Assembly: GCF_000234665.1 (NCBI RefSeq)
Contig: NC_018317.1
Coordinates: 467,285-531,284, forward strand
From: Leishmania mexicana MHOM/GT/2001/U1103
Lineage: Eukaryota > Euglenozoa > Kinetoplastea > Trypanosomatida > Trypanosomatidae
Length of the DNA stretch: 64,000 nucleotides
Reading direction: 5' to 3'
In this document: piece by piece, positions 48,430-58,035 of the stretch
Position numbering within the stretch: position 1 is the first letter of the stretch
Layout: each line of letters opens with the position of its first letter
Notes under the pieces: model-generated
Told to the model about the DNA's origin: nothing
The model's input: the letters and a program-made list of their open reading frames with translations, nothing else
Database searches by the model: none
Made by a program: the position numbers and the translations under genes

Positions 48430-49947
48430 ATCCCTCACGATGATGCCGGGCCAACCCCACCCCGTTCTATCACCGGGCGCAGCGCCCACCGTTGGCGCTG
48501 ACGGACAAGGTCTGTGCTCGAACTGTGCCGCCGAGACCCACCAGTCGCCATCGTGACGCCTGCACCCACTGCTGTCAACGACGTGCAGATGCAGGAGAAG
48601 GTGGAGTGCCCCATGCCGCCGCAGACTCATGGCAGCGTCCAACCTGCCGAGGCACATGCGAGCAAGCCATCCAGACACGCCCCTCATGTCCTCGACGGAC
48701 GTGGAAGGTGAGGACAGCGTCCTCCGCATCCCCAGACAGCAACGTTGTCCTGAAGCTGGCCGCATGAGGCGGGCAATGCGAGCACTGTGCGCACGCGCTG
48801 TCAAGCACAGCTGGCATGGTGCCCCACGCCCAGACAACGCATCGAGCGGTGAGAGGGGCACGAATGATGGGCGGAAAAGACGCGAAGCGATCCACACGGA
48901 TCAGCCCAAAGGTGCATGCGCGCAAAATACGCGGCATCTCCCACGCCCCACCGGGTGCGCCGATGAGGCACAGGCGCCGGAAGCGTGACGGGAGCATCCC
49001 GAATGGCGCCAGCGAGTCCTCCAGACCCCCGTGTGGCGAGCCGCCGCACCATATTATGGGGTGCCGCGGCTTGCGGCGACTGAGGGCGAAAGCGTGGCAT
49101 ACAGGCAGGACACAGGGGCTGAGAGGGCCCTGGCCGGCGCCTGGCCAGCTTCCCCCTTGAGCTCCTCCGGCATGCGCCTGGACCAGCCGCTCTTGCCCGC
49201 ACGACAGACGCCACCGCTTCCGCCCCCTGGAGCAGGACCCTGAAGGCGGCCCACTCGGATCGAGGCGTGCCCGCTAGGCACATGGCCCCGATTCGGCGGC
49301 AGACGGCTCGTCCTCGGCGACCAGGATTCAACCGCAGTGCAGCAGAGGCGGGTGGGCTGTGGTTGTGTGTATGCGTACGTTTGTTGGTTGACGTGTTCGT
49401 GGGTGGAGCGGACGCGTCGGAGCAACAACCAGTGTCTGTTTTCTGTCACACAGCACCGGCTACACGCCACACTGCACCCCCTCCCCTCCCTCCCCCGCCA
49501 CGCTGGCCCTGCCGCAGGCCCCACCATCCGCGCGGTGCGCAGAAGCAGCAGCAGGCACACGCCGGCACAGCAGTGCGCCGACTCCGTCCACTGAGCACGG
49601 TCCCCGCCACAAACTCTGCTCACACCCTCTCTGCAGGTCGCCCCACCTGCTGCGTCCCTCGGGGGTGTCCCCAGGTTCCCCACACCAGGGGGCAGTGCGA
49701 GGGTCGGGTGGGATGCGCTCGACTCACGCGGACGCTTCGCCCATCACATGGATGGCACAGGCGTGTGCACTGGGGGGGGGGGCGTCACCGACAGAAGTGG
49801 CTCGGCATGGGCAGGGGATAGAAGCGGGGAGGGGGAGGGGAGAGAGACGGCTGCCTTGGACTCCTCCCTCACCCAAAGAGTAGGAGGTGTGTGTGTGTGT
49901 GTGTGCTTGTGTGCAGTGGAGCCCGTGGTACGACGCTGAGGTGGGCA
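48430..49947 (-). repeat. Right copy of 1.36-kb interspersed repeat (inverted partner at 1878-3362)
   Basis: The core at 48442-49803 (1362 bp) is the near-perfect reverse complement of 1986-3343, with no insertion or deletion seen other than a C-run (11 versus 7). Beyond 49803 it keeps an 80-bp segment shared with the third copy (to about 49881) and then a CA-rich segment shared with the left copy (to about 49947). At its other end homology fades past 48442 into sequence with A-rich patches. It lies in the predicted 3' untranslated region of the phosphatase gene, in the same orientation as the genes. It is non-coding by appearance and possibly a SIDER/RAG-type degenerate retroposon; the family is not confirmed. 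Confidence 0.92.
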
Positions 49948-51179
49948 GCATCATTTGGGAGGCCAGCGAAGAGGAGAGGACGTTAGTATCACACTAATGG
50001 AAAAGAGGTCAGGGGAGTAAACATTCTGAGACGGCGCACGCAGAGGACCCGCTGCCGTTGCTGTGTAGAGGCACGTTAGGTGGTGGTGGTGGTCTAAGGC
50101 AGGTTGTAAAGCAAGAACCTCCCTGCTTCCCAATCGACGCTCTCTCTCTGTCCCGTATGCGTGCCACCCACCTACACCTTCTCCCCCGCCGGCTTGACAG
50201 CACCAACATGCTGGGGTCTCAACTGCTGTGCTCTCGTGTACTAAAACTCGCGTGAGCTGTGGAGAGGGGAGTGCAGAGAGGGAGTGGATCGGCGGATGTA
50301 ACGATCCGCACAAGCGGCCGCACTCGTCCCCATCCTTTCATCTCTTCCTCCCTTCCTCCGCTATCCGCAGCCGCACACGCACGTTCACTACTGCGGGATC
50401 GCACTGATCGACATCCTCGAATGGGAGACTCAGCAGGGGGCCGTCCTCCCTGTGAGAGAAGAACCAAAGAACGCGCAAGAGGTAAGAGACGGAATAAGGG
50501 CATCGCGAAGACGGGGAGGAGGGCGCACTGAGAGTGACAACAACGGGAGGGGGCGGAACGTGCCTGTCGACCGCTGTTAGGCGCCGCTGCCATCACCACC
50601 CATTCACCACCACTACCACCATCACCATCACCCATCGTCGTCCGCAGCCCGCCCTCGTTCGAGTTTTCACAGGCAGAGAACAGGCTTAGCCACATAAGCG
50701 CCTACAAATATATATATATAGATAGATAGACTTATAGACCAATGTTTATATAAAAGAGAGAAGAGCATGATCAGACATCATCATCCTCACAAACTCAGCA
50801 GGATGGGAGGGAGGGGGAGGGAGGGGGCGACAGCGACAGCGACAGCGACAACGCACAGGAAAGGGAAGGAAACGAGGCCAGCACACACTGAGAGGCCGCC
50901 GCGTACGCACGTGTGTCATGTCTGTATATCGTGTGTCTATGCGTGCGTGTACTGTGTGTGCATGGAGAGGGGAGGAGGTAGGTATTATGCGTGTGTGTGT
51001 TTGTGTATGTGTGTGAGGGATGGAGCATGGGAGAGGCCCAGAGCCGTAGAGAGTGGACAGGAACTTGTAGAGCTGCTCTACGCCGACTGTTATCTCACGC
51101 ACCAACGCACATACTTACGTTCGCTCTCCCCTTTCCTTTTCTTCGCTTACAACCAACAGCAGATCTTCTCCGATACGCA
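49948..51179. other. Spacer just downstream of the phosphatase gene
   Basis: Presumed proximal 3' untranslated region of the phosphatase mRNA. It holds a CACCAC/ATCACC-rich patch at 50590-50635, an AT/GATA run at 50708-50730, a short GACAGC array at 50828-50850 and GT runs at 50955-51015. No gene is seen. Confidence 0.5.
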
Positions 51180-53261
51180 TCATGTGAACATGTCAGCGTA
51201 CACAAAGTCTGCCTTGCGGGATGGTGCGGCCTCGCTCTTGTCTGCGCTGCCGTACTGGTGCACTATGGGCCGCCGGGAGCACCCCTTTATAAGAAGCACG
51301 GCTCCCTTATTCCCGTTGACGCCGCAGTAATTCGGTGCGGAGAAGACCGTCACGACGCGGTCGTTGTGCGTCCAGAAGTACCCGTCCATTGCCACCTGGT
51401 GCGCGCGGCAGATGAAATCGAAGTTGTTGTCGGCGCAGAATCGGTTCGAGGCGGATGGGCCAAACAAAAAGCCGCAGCCGCGGGGGTTCTGCTTGTACAT
51501 GGCCATCTCGTTCGTTGGGTCAGACCAGAGAAGGCCCGTGATAAGGTCATCCTCCGCGGCCGTGACGTTGCCGCTGCTGTAGTTGTGCCGATCGATGCTC
51601 GCGATCTCCTCCACACTCTGCAAGCCCGGCGAGAGGCCGCCGTGAGTCACAAAGAAGCGCATGTACAGTGTCTGCACAATCGCAGCCAGCGGCAGGTCGA
51701 GGAACACCTTGTTCACGGCACTCCACACCGCCGTCCCGGCCGCGGCGCCGAGCGACGTCGTCACCTCCGTCAAGAAGCCGTACACGCGCGACGTCTTCTC
51801 CTCCTCGTGGTTGCCACGCGTCAGGTACACTAGCGTCGGGTACTCCACCTTCAGCGCCAGCAGCAGCAGCATCACCTCCAGGCTGTGCGGGCCGCGGTCC
51901 ACGTAGTCACCCATGAACAGGAAGCGGTGATCGCGTCCCTCGGGGTTGCACCGGCGCCGGTCGTACTGCTGGCAGAGCACACTCGTGTAGAGGTCCTGGA
52001 ACTGGCCGTGGATGTCGCCCACCACCACCAGCGTGTCGTGCGCTATCACCTCCAGTTCCAGCAGCGCTGGCTCCTCCACCAGCACCGTCGTCGCCGCAGC
52101 GCACAACTTCAGGATGTAGTCCTCGTTGAAGAAGCTCGCCTGCGTGTGCTCGTCGCTGTCCTTCTGCGATGCCGTGAGGGCGCCGACGTCACCGCGCTCG
52201 CCACGGCGCAGCAGCCACTCGATCAGCGGCAAAAACTTTCCGCTGCGTGGCGGTGCACTGAAGAAGTCAATCGTCCCCAGGTCCTGTACCCCTTCTTCCT
52301 CTTGGAAGTCGGGCGTGCTTGACAGGCTAGTGTCGTCTGCCACCGACGCCAACACCGAGGATGAGGTTTGAGAGAGCAGGTGCTCCCGGGTGCGGTATGT
52401 TGGACTGCGCAGAGAGTCGGACGGGCGGTTGCTGGTCTTGGCTTCGCTGATGACGAGCGGAGATGGGTGTTCGGCCATTGCCACCGACGGCCGCGAGTGA
52501 GGGGGGCTGGTGGGACGCCGCAGTTTCCATGGTATGACCGGCTGGCGATCTTGGAGAGGCTGGTGGATCTGATGGGCGCGCCGTGGATGCAACACCGGCG
52601 GGGCCGGCAGTGAAGCTGCTCTGTTAATCTTGGGAGGGAGTCGCACGCACGGCCGTGGTATTGTGGCGCGGCTCTCGGTGGAGGACTTCGTCGTACCGCC
52701 GCTGCCACTACTGCGGCTGCCGGCCCCCATTGACGTAGTCGCGTCCTCTACCGCGGCAGGGGCACTTGCCCATTCCAGCGGGCTCGCTGGTGACTTTTCA
52801 GGCACCGCCGCGGTGGTAGCCTCATGTGCTGATGAGGTAGTGATGAGTGTGGAGAACCGGCGCACGATTCGCTCCAACGCGTCTGGCAGCACCGATCGCC
52901 CACCAGACCGGTCGGACAAGAGAGTTGGCTGCGCCGGCAGTGGAGTCTTTGGTGTTCCCGCCCCAACGTGATGATCGCCACCGTCGTCAGCGCAGTAGCT
53001 GCTGCCATTTTCACCGACTTTGCACAGAGGTGACAGCGACGAGGATGACGCTGCGGCGGCAGTCGCTGGGGTGGCTGCTGAGACACTGCCGGCGCCGAAG
53101 GTGCTGAAGAGAAGGTTTTCGCTGTTCATTAAGGGGTCGTTGTGGCGTTGCAGTTTTGGTGAGGTGAAGGGCGAGCAAGGCGCATGCGAATTGGTTTTCG
53201 GCAGCATGTTCGACGCCAAGTGCGTCCCTTTGGTCGAGCGGTCGAGCGAGTGGCTCGGCAT
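51180..53261 (-). CDS. PPP-family serine/threonine phosphatase, PPEF/PP7-like catalytic domain, 693 aa
   Basis: Metal-dependent protein phosphatase. The start is the ATG at 53261 (MPSHSLDRSTKGTHL); the frame extends upstream only from a GTG and would add a spurious hydrophobic run. The first 380 or so residues are disordered and Ser/Pro-rich. The catalytic domain occupies about residues 390-680 with every PPP signature: GDIHGQFQDL near 414, GDYVDRG near 450, RGNHEEE near 478, FVTHGGLSPGL near 540, FICRAHQVAMDGY near 620 and VFSAPNYCG. The segments YGFLTEV and FLDLPLAAIV resemble the PPEF/PP7 subgroup rather than PP1 or PP2A, yet no EF hand follows: the protein ends about 40 residues after the catalytic core. 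Phosphatase activity is well supported; partners and location are unknown. Its long 3' region carries the right-hand repeat copy. Confidence 0.92.
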   Translation of the reverse strand: MPSHSLDRSTKGTHLASNMLPKTNSHAPCSPFTSPKLQRHNDPLMNSENLLFSTFGAGSVSAATPATAAAASSSSLSPLCKVGENGSSYCADDGGDHHVGAGTPKTPLPAQPTLLSDRSGGRSVLPDALERIVRRFSTLITTSSAHEATTAAVPEKSPASPLEWASAPAAVEDATTSMGAGSRSSGSGGTTKSSTESRATIPRPCVRLPPKINRAASLPAPPVLHPRRAHQIHQPLQDRQPVIPWKLRRPTSPPHSRPSVAMAEHPSPLVISEAKTSNRPSDSLRSPTYRTREHLLSQTSSSVLASVADDTSLSSTPDFQEEEGVQDLGTIDFFSAPPRSGKFLPLIEWLLRRGERGDVGALTASQKDSDEHTQASFFNEDYILKLCAAATTVLVEEPALLELEVIAHDTLVVVGDIHGQFQDLYTSVLCQQYDRRRCNPEGRDHRFLFMGDYVDRGPHSLEVMLLLLALKVEYPTLVYLTRGNHEEEKTSRVYGFLTEVTTSLGAAAGTAVWSAVNKVFLDLPLAAIVQTLYMRFFVTHGGLSPGLQSVEEIASIDRHNYSSGNVTAAEDDLITGLLWSDPTNEMAMYKQNPRGCGFLFGPSASNRFCADNNFDFICRAHQVAMDGYFWTHNDRVVTVFSAPNYCGVNGNKGAVLLIKGCSRRPIVHQYGSADKSEAAPSRKADFVYADMFT

Positions 53262-55012
53262 GATGAATGGGTGCGTCGAAACGACGACAACAGCAACAAC
53301 AAAAAACAAAAGAAGAAGCAAACAAAGAGCAGTGAAGGAAGAAAACAGCAACAAAGTGAAGCAAGCAGCAAACAGAAGAGATGACAGCGTGCGTGTGTGT
53401 ATGTGTACCTGTGTGTGGTGGGGGTGGGGGTGGGACGCGTGAAAGAAATCAGCAGTACGAGGCGCAGGGGCACGGCCAACACCCACTTTACATGGGGACG
53501 CACTTCCTCACAGGCACGGAGGTGGAGAGAGCCACTGTCACAGTCGAAGCAAATCAATAAGAGGTGAAACAACCACAGAAAGCAGAGGTAAGAAGGGAGA
53601 GGGGGGAGAGGGGGGAGGGAGAGAGTTGCGTGTGCGTGCGTGCGTGTCCTTTCCTATCGTCTCGCTTCTCCAACGTTCGTCACTCCACGCCCACACACAC
53701 ACAGGTACAAACACGCCAGGCTTGGGGGAGGGAAAGGGTGGTGGGTGCGATGCGCTGAGGTTGTCGTGGCTTTGAGAGGTTGCCACACGACTTCGACCGC
53801 GCCTTTTTCGATGATAGAGAGTGCGACGGGGTTAGGGAGAGGGTTCGCTTCCGCGCGCGCCGCTCTCCTCCACCTCACTGGCGTGAGCGCAAAGGAGGTC
53901 GAGGACAAAGATACAGACCCGGAGGAAACACCAAAATCTGTATGTTCGTGTGCCAGCGGAAGAACGGAAGAAATCGTGGTGGTGATGCTGACCGTAACCC
54001 TTTTCGTATACAAGCTTGAGGGAACCGTTCGTGGGTACGTGATACCGAGATGCTCGCTGTTCGATGGGCCAACCTATCCATCCCGCATGTGTGCGTGCGG
54101 AGAAGGTGGATGAGAAGCCGTGCAGTCATGTGAGGCAGTGCCGAAGAAGGAAAGGACGGAGACGAGAGGAGAAGAGGGAAACAGATAGGAGATGCTGTTA
54201 AAACGGCGACATGAAAAAGGGGTCAACACCAGAGCTGCACAGTGTGGGCGCAGCAGCAGCAGCAGCAGCACGGCATTCGGGCGCGGCCGCACCCGCGCAG
54301 GGAAAAAAAGGGCCCCATGTCCCTTTTCTACTTGCTTCACAAGACCAGGCAAGAGACACTCACAACGGGGGGGGGGCGTTGCCGCCCAGCCACGCATGCA
54401 CACACACGCGTGCTTGTCATGCCCGGGGCACTTGCTCCTCATCCCCGCGTCTGCTCCTCCCCCCCCCCACACCAGAGAAATGTCACCCTTCCATCGAACA
54501 AGCAAGGTCTCCGACTATCAAGGGGAGAGAAGGTGGAGGAGGAACAGACGCCGGAAAAGGGGGGAGGGGGGACGAGAGATGCAGCAGGGAAGTGTATGAA
54601 TGGGTGAGAGGAATGACCCCGTCATTACGTTGTTCGTTCATGGCTCGACAAGACAGAGACACACATCAGTGGGTCGCGTTTACATACACCTATGCACACA
54701 CACACACACACACCTGCCAGCCTGCCTGCTTGCAGAGGTGCATCAAGGCATAGGGATAGTGAAGGGACGCCAACAGCCCCCCTTGAAAAATAAAAAAGAA
54801 AGGCCCACCGCGCAGGTCATCTAATATACATGTCACCAACGCCATCCTCAGCGAGACAGAGAGAAAGACGCACACACACACACAGACGACACACCCATGT
54901 AGACATGCAGCCGTGCGCAGACATGCAAACTACCCTCCCTCCACCCACCCCCCACACCCCCACTGTAAACGCTGCTGCTACATTTCCTTTTCTTCGCTCT
55001 GTTTGGCAGCGA
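53262..55012. other. Spacer between DRC11-like gene and phosphatase gene
   Basis: Presumed 3' untranslated region of the DRC11-like mRNA plus the phosphatase leader. G/A tracts at 53585-53625, 53720-53740 and 54500-54585 are polypyrimidine on the sense strand. The plus strand has CAA/AAG-rich sequence at 53285-53365 just upstream of the phosphatase ATG, a CAG run at 54257-54272 and CA runs at 54695-54712. No gene is seen. Confidence 0.5.
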
Positions 55013-57850
55013 TCAGCGGCGCTTCGCTTCATCCTCAGATGGCTTAAAGTCCTCAACGGCGTTGGCCCGCCGCATCATCACCGGCAGCGACGCTTGGAAA
55101 TCGTGGTAACGCTGCACTTGGGCAGCGTTCAGTCCGGCCGTGACGGCCAGCGCAGGGACGAATTCCTCAGCTGCGATCGGGTTATGGGCCAGCCGCTCCA
55201 TTCGGTGGGCGGTGAGCGTCTGCGTGACGCAGTCGCGCAGCTGGCCAGCGGAGAAGCCATCCGTGAGCAGGGAGACTTGGTGGATGGCTTCTGCGATGGA
55301 TGCCTCTGCTGCAGGGGTGATGGCGGTGGAGTGAACCGTATCCAGCCGCGCCTTGATGAAGGTTCTTAGCAGCGCCTCACGGGTCGCAAAGTCCGGGGCG
55401 GCGAGGTGCACGGCGCGCTGAACGATTTTGCACAGGGCGGCGGTGTCGGCACACCACGGCTCCGTCGACGTGGCCACTACTAAAACACGATCTGTTGGCT
55501 GCAGACTTGCGATGCCCTTGAGCAGCTCCTTCTTCAACTTTTTTCCACGCGTCAGCTCGCCGTCCTTCTTCGTCCCTCGCCTGCCGGCCTTCCCAGGAAA
55601 GATCTTCTCGATGTGGTCAAGGTAGATCACCGATGGCCCCTTCATGCGTGCCGTGTAGAAGACAACCTGCACCACCTTGGCAACACCCTTGGTGGTGAGG
55701 AAGTTAGCAGGTGACAGATTGAAGAAGCGAGCACCACTCTCGTTGGCGATGGCATAGGCGAGGAGGGTCTTTCCAGAGCCGGGTGCACCGTAGAGCAGCA
55801 GCCCCGTCGGGTGCGGCGCCAAGTCGTGCACCACCTGCGACCCCAGAGGCAGCACCGCGTAGTCGGTGACGGCGGCGCGCACCTCGGCGGCAGACGGGTC
55901 CTTGAGCCACGAGGACTGCTGCACGTGTGCCTTGAAGAGGGTCTCCATCTTCTCCTTCGGCATCCCGATCGCCCGTTGCACGTCGTCGTTCCACCCGCGC
56001 AGCACACGCTTCCACTTCTTCTCAAGCTCCTTGTCAACGGTCTGCGTGCGCAGCAGGCGATCCAGCGGCCCGGCCGAGACGCCAAGGGGACCGACAAAGG
56101 ACGAAAGCCGCACATCCGGCGGCGGCAGCTGCAGCTTGTTCTCGTACACGGTGGTGTTGAGGCAGGAGTCCAAATCTTCGCCCTTGGTCGGGTCGCGCAG
56201 CTTCGGCTTTTTGGCAGCCTTCGCCTTCTTACCCTTTCGGCCGCCCTTCTTCCTCTTGCCAGCGCTCTTCTCCACCTCGAGACGTTCCTTGAGGTTGTTC
56301 ACCTCCATCATCACAAGCTGGTCCACGCACTGGCGCAGGTCCTGCATAATGCCGCGGGGGCCATCCACCAGCTCCCGCCTCAGCAAAGCTTCGTCATAGG
56401 GCTGGTCCAGGTCGTCCTTCTCGACGCGGGTGCAGTGAAACTTCTCCTTCCAGAGCGCGTTGTGCCGCTCTGTTGTGGCGGAGACGTGATCAAGGAAGAC
56501 GCTGGGCGGTGCAGCTGTCGAGGCGGAAGCAGCGGCATCGCCATCGCCTGGGCGGCGCAAGGATTTACGTGGGTAGTCCTGCGTACTAGCAGTCGTGCCT
56601 GCGACACCTCCGGACACACGAGATACCGAGCGGCTACTGTAACCCGTCCCGTTAAGGCTTGCCTTCCCACTGCCGCTCGGCTCCACTCCGACAGACACGC
56701 CAGCCGAGCCAGCCTTGCGAGTGCTGCGGCCGAGCAGTGCCAATGTGCCTCCGTCCTCCGCTGTTGGAACGTCCATAATGCCGTCTTTTGCCTTCCCATC
56801 GAGGCGCGCATAGGCCATGTGCATCAACACTTCGTCGAGCATCACCTCAAGCGTTTTGGGCCCCTCCTGGCTCTTCAACTGGCGGCTCATCTCCAGCGTC
56901 TTCTGCAACAGCTCCGCCTGGTTCACTCGCTGCCGCGCCTTTCGATCGTCGTGGTGAACGCTGGTAGCAACTCGTGCCGCATTACTGCGAATAGCCGCCG
57001 TGCTGGTCATCCCCAGCAACTCCTGCTCCTGCTGGTACCGCACCCTGGCACGCTTCTGCTCAAGGTAGCCAAGAGCCACCTTCTGTACAATGGTCGCCGC
57101 ACGATCCTTGCCCGTCAGAGACTGCAGCTCTGACCCATGCGCGGCGGCGTACTGCTGCTGGCGGAAGAGCTGCAGGTGGATCTTTGCCCGCTGCCGAGCC
57201 TGACGACCACGCTCAGCGAGTTGGAGGATGCGCACAGCCTCCTGGACAGACATGGGCGCCGAGTCGCCATCTGCCGTCGTCGCTGCCTTCTCCACAGTGG
57301 TGGGAAACGGTGGCAGAGCTTTGGTGGGGTCCTCAGCGAAAAGCGCCGCACTGTGCGCGGCTGCCGCGAGCGCCACTGGGGCCACCTCAGGCTCCGTTTC
57401 CTTGTAGTGCTGCTGCAGAGACAGGACGTACGCCCGCTCCTGCAGCAGAGCTTCGCGGCGATCCTCAAGCAGGTACGTTGGCAGCGGCGGCTCCAGATCC
57501 TCTGGGGACAGCTTCATCTCTTCCAGCGTGTCGTCCAGCGCCACATAGTCGCCGCAGTGCTCAACAATATTATGGCGCGCCTCGAGCATGCGTCCAAGAC
57601 AGCTGTCCAGTAGTGTCCGCACATCACCACGACGCTGTGGCTGAAGTTCCGTATCATGGATGACGGCAATTTGCCGCGCCAGCCGCACGTACCGCACGTA
57701 GAGAGAAAGCCAGTACTGCACGTAGTACGCATGCCGTGCTTTGGCGTCCATAGGGACGCGCAGGGCGCTCACGTACACATCCTCGCGCTGTACCTCGGCC
57801 AGATCCGCCAGGATCTGCTGGTACTGCCGCTGATAGGAGAGCGTCGACAT
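55013..57850 (-). CDS. IQ and AAA domain protein, DRC11/IQCA1-like, 945 aa
   Basis: Likely axonemal component of the nexin-dynein regulatory complex. The start is the ATG at 57850 (MSTLSYQRQYQQILADLAEV). The N-terminal half is helical: residues 1-140 match the IQCA1 pattern of Tyr/Leu-rich helices ending in ELEPPLP-like text (here DLEPPLPTYLLEDRR). An IQ-like motif AATIVQKVALGYLEQKRARV lies near residues 250-270. A Lys-rich stretch around residue 535 (KRKKGGRKGKKAKAAKKPK) precedes the AAA region. The AAA module carries Walker A GAPGSGKT near residue 690. Its Walker B-like strand SVIYLDHIEKIF, near 740, has Asp but His where the catalytic Glu normally sits. The C-terminal AAA lid helices continue to about residue 900. 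Human IQCA1 has about 820 residues, so size fits. ATP binding is likely; hydrolysis is doubtful. Confidence 0.9.
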   Translation of the reverse strand: MSTLSYQRQYQQILADLAEVQREDVYVSALRVPMDAKARHAYYVQYWLSLYVRYVRLARQIAVIHDTELQPQRRGDVRTLLDSCLGRMLEARHNIVEHCGDYVALDDTLEEMKLSPEDLEPPLPTYLLEDRREALLQERAYVLSLQQHYKETEPEVAPVALAAAAHSAALFAEDPTKALPPFPTTVEKAATTADGDSAPMSVQEAVRILQLAERGRQARQRAKIHLQLFRQQQYAAAHGSELQSLTGKDRAATIVQKVALGYLEQKRARVRYQQEQELLGMTSTAAIRSNAARVATSVHHDDRKARQRVNQAELLQKTLEMSRQLKSQEGPKTLEVMLDEVLMHMAYARLDGKAKDGIMDVPTAEDGGTLALLGRSTRKAGSAGVSVGVEPSGSGKASLNGTGYSSRSVSRVSGGVAGTTASTQDYPRKSLRRPGDGDAAASASTAAPPSVFLDHVSATTERHNALWKEKFHCTRVEKDDLDQPYDEALLRRELVDGPRGIMQDLRQCVDQLVMMEVNNLKERLEVEKSAGKRKKGGRKGKKAKAAKKPKLRDPTKGEDLDSCLNTTVYENKLQLPPPDVRLSSFVGPLGVSAGPLDRLLRTQTVDKELEKKWKRVLRGWNDDVQRAIGMPKEKMETLFKAHVQQSSWLKDPSAAEVRAAVTDYAVLPLGSQVVHDLAPHPTGLLLYGAPGSGKTLLAYAIANESGARFFNLSPANFLTTKGVAKVVQVVFYTARMKGPSVIYLDHIEKIFPGKAGRRGTKKDGELTRGKKLKKELLKGIASLQPTDRVLVVATSTEPWCADTAALCKIVQRAVHLAAPDFATREALLRTFIKARLDTVHSTAITPAAEASIAEAIHQVSLLTDGFSAGQLRDCVTQTLTAHRMERLAHNPIAAEEFVPALAVTAGLNAAQVQRYHDFQASLPVMMRRANAVEDFKPSEDEAKRR

Positions 57851-58033
57851 GTTGCCCTGGACTGCTGCTCCTGCGAGAGTCGCCTACGTGCTCTTCCTCT
57901 CGCTGTCTCGGCGTGTGCGAGCTCCCCCGTGTATCTTTCACCAGTCGACCGCACACACCTGATCATGTGCAGTCTTCTTTCGCGTTGCCGCTTGGCCACA
58001 CGGACAGCCCCCACTACCGTTCCCCACATACAC

Positions 58034-58035
58034 CT
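58034..58035 (-). promoter_or_regulatory. Candidate spliced-leader acceptor for the DRC11-like gene
   Basis: The first AG after a sense-strand polypyrimidine tract (plus-strand G/A at about 58040-58092). It would give a leader of about 183 nt containing an out-of-frame ATG at 58029; AGs closer to the gene are alternatives. Inferred only. Confidence 0.3.

Noticed and set aside
50219..50695. 158-codon minus-strand frame downstream of the phosphatase
   Set aside because: Low-complexity Ser/Arg/Ala composition, no motif and no codon-bias signal; treated as 3' untranslated sequence.
53262..53486. N-terminal extension of the phosphatase with a hydrophobic run resembling a membrane anchor
   Set aside because: It depends on a GTG start, and the hydrophobic run arises from GA/CAA-rich leader DNA. 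The ATG at 53261 is preferred, so no membrane anchor is claimed.
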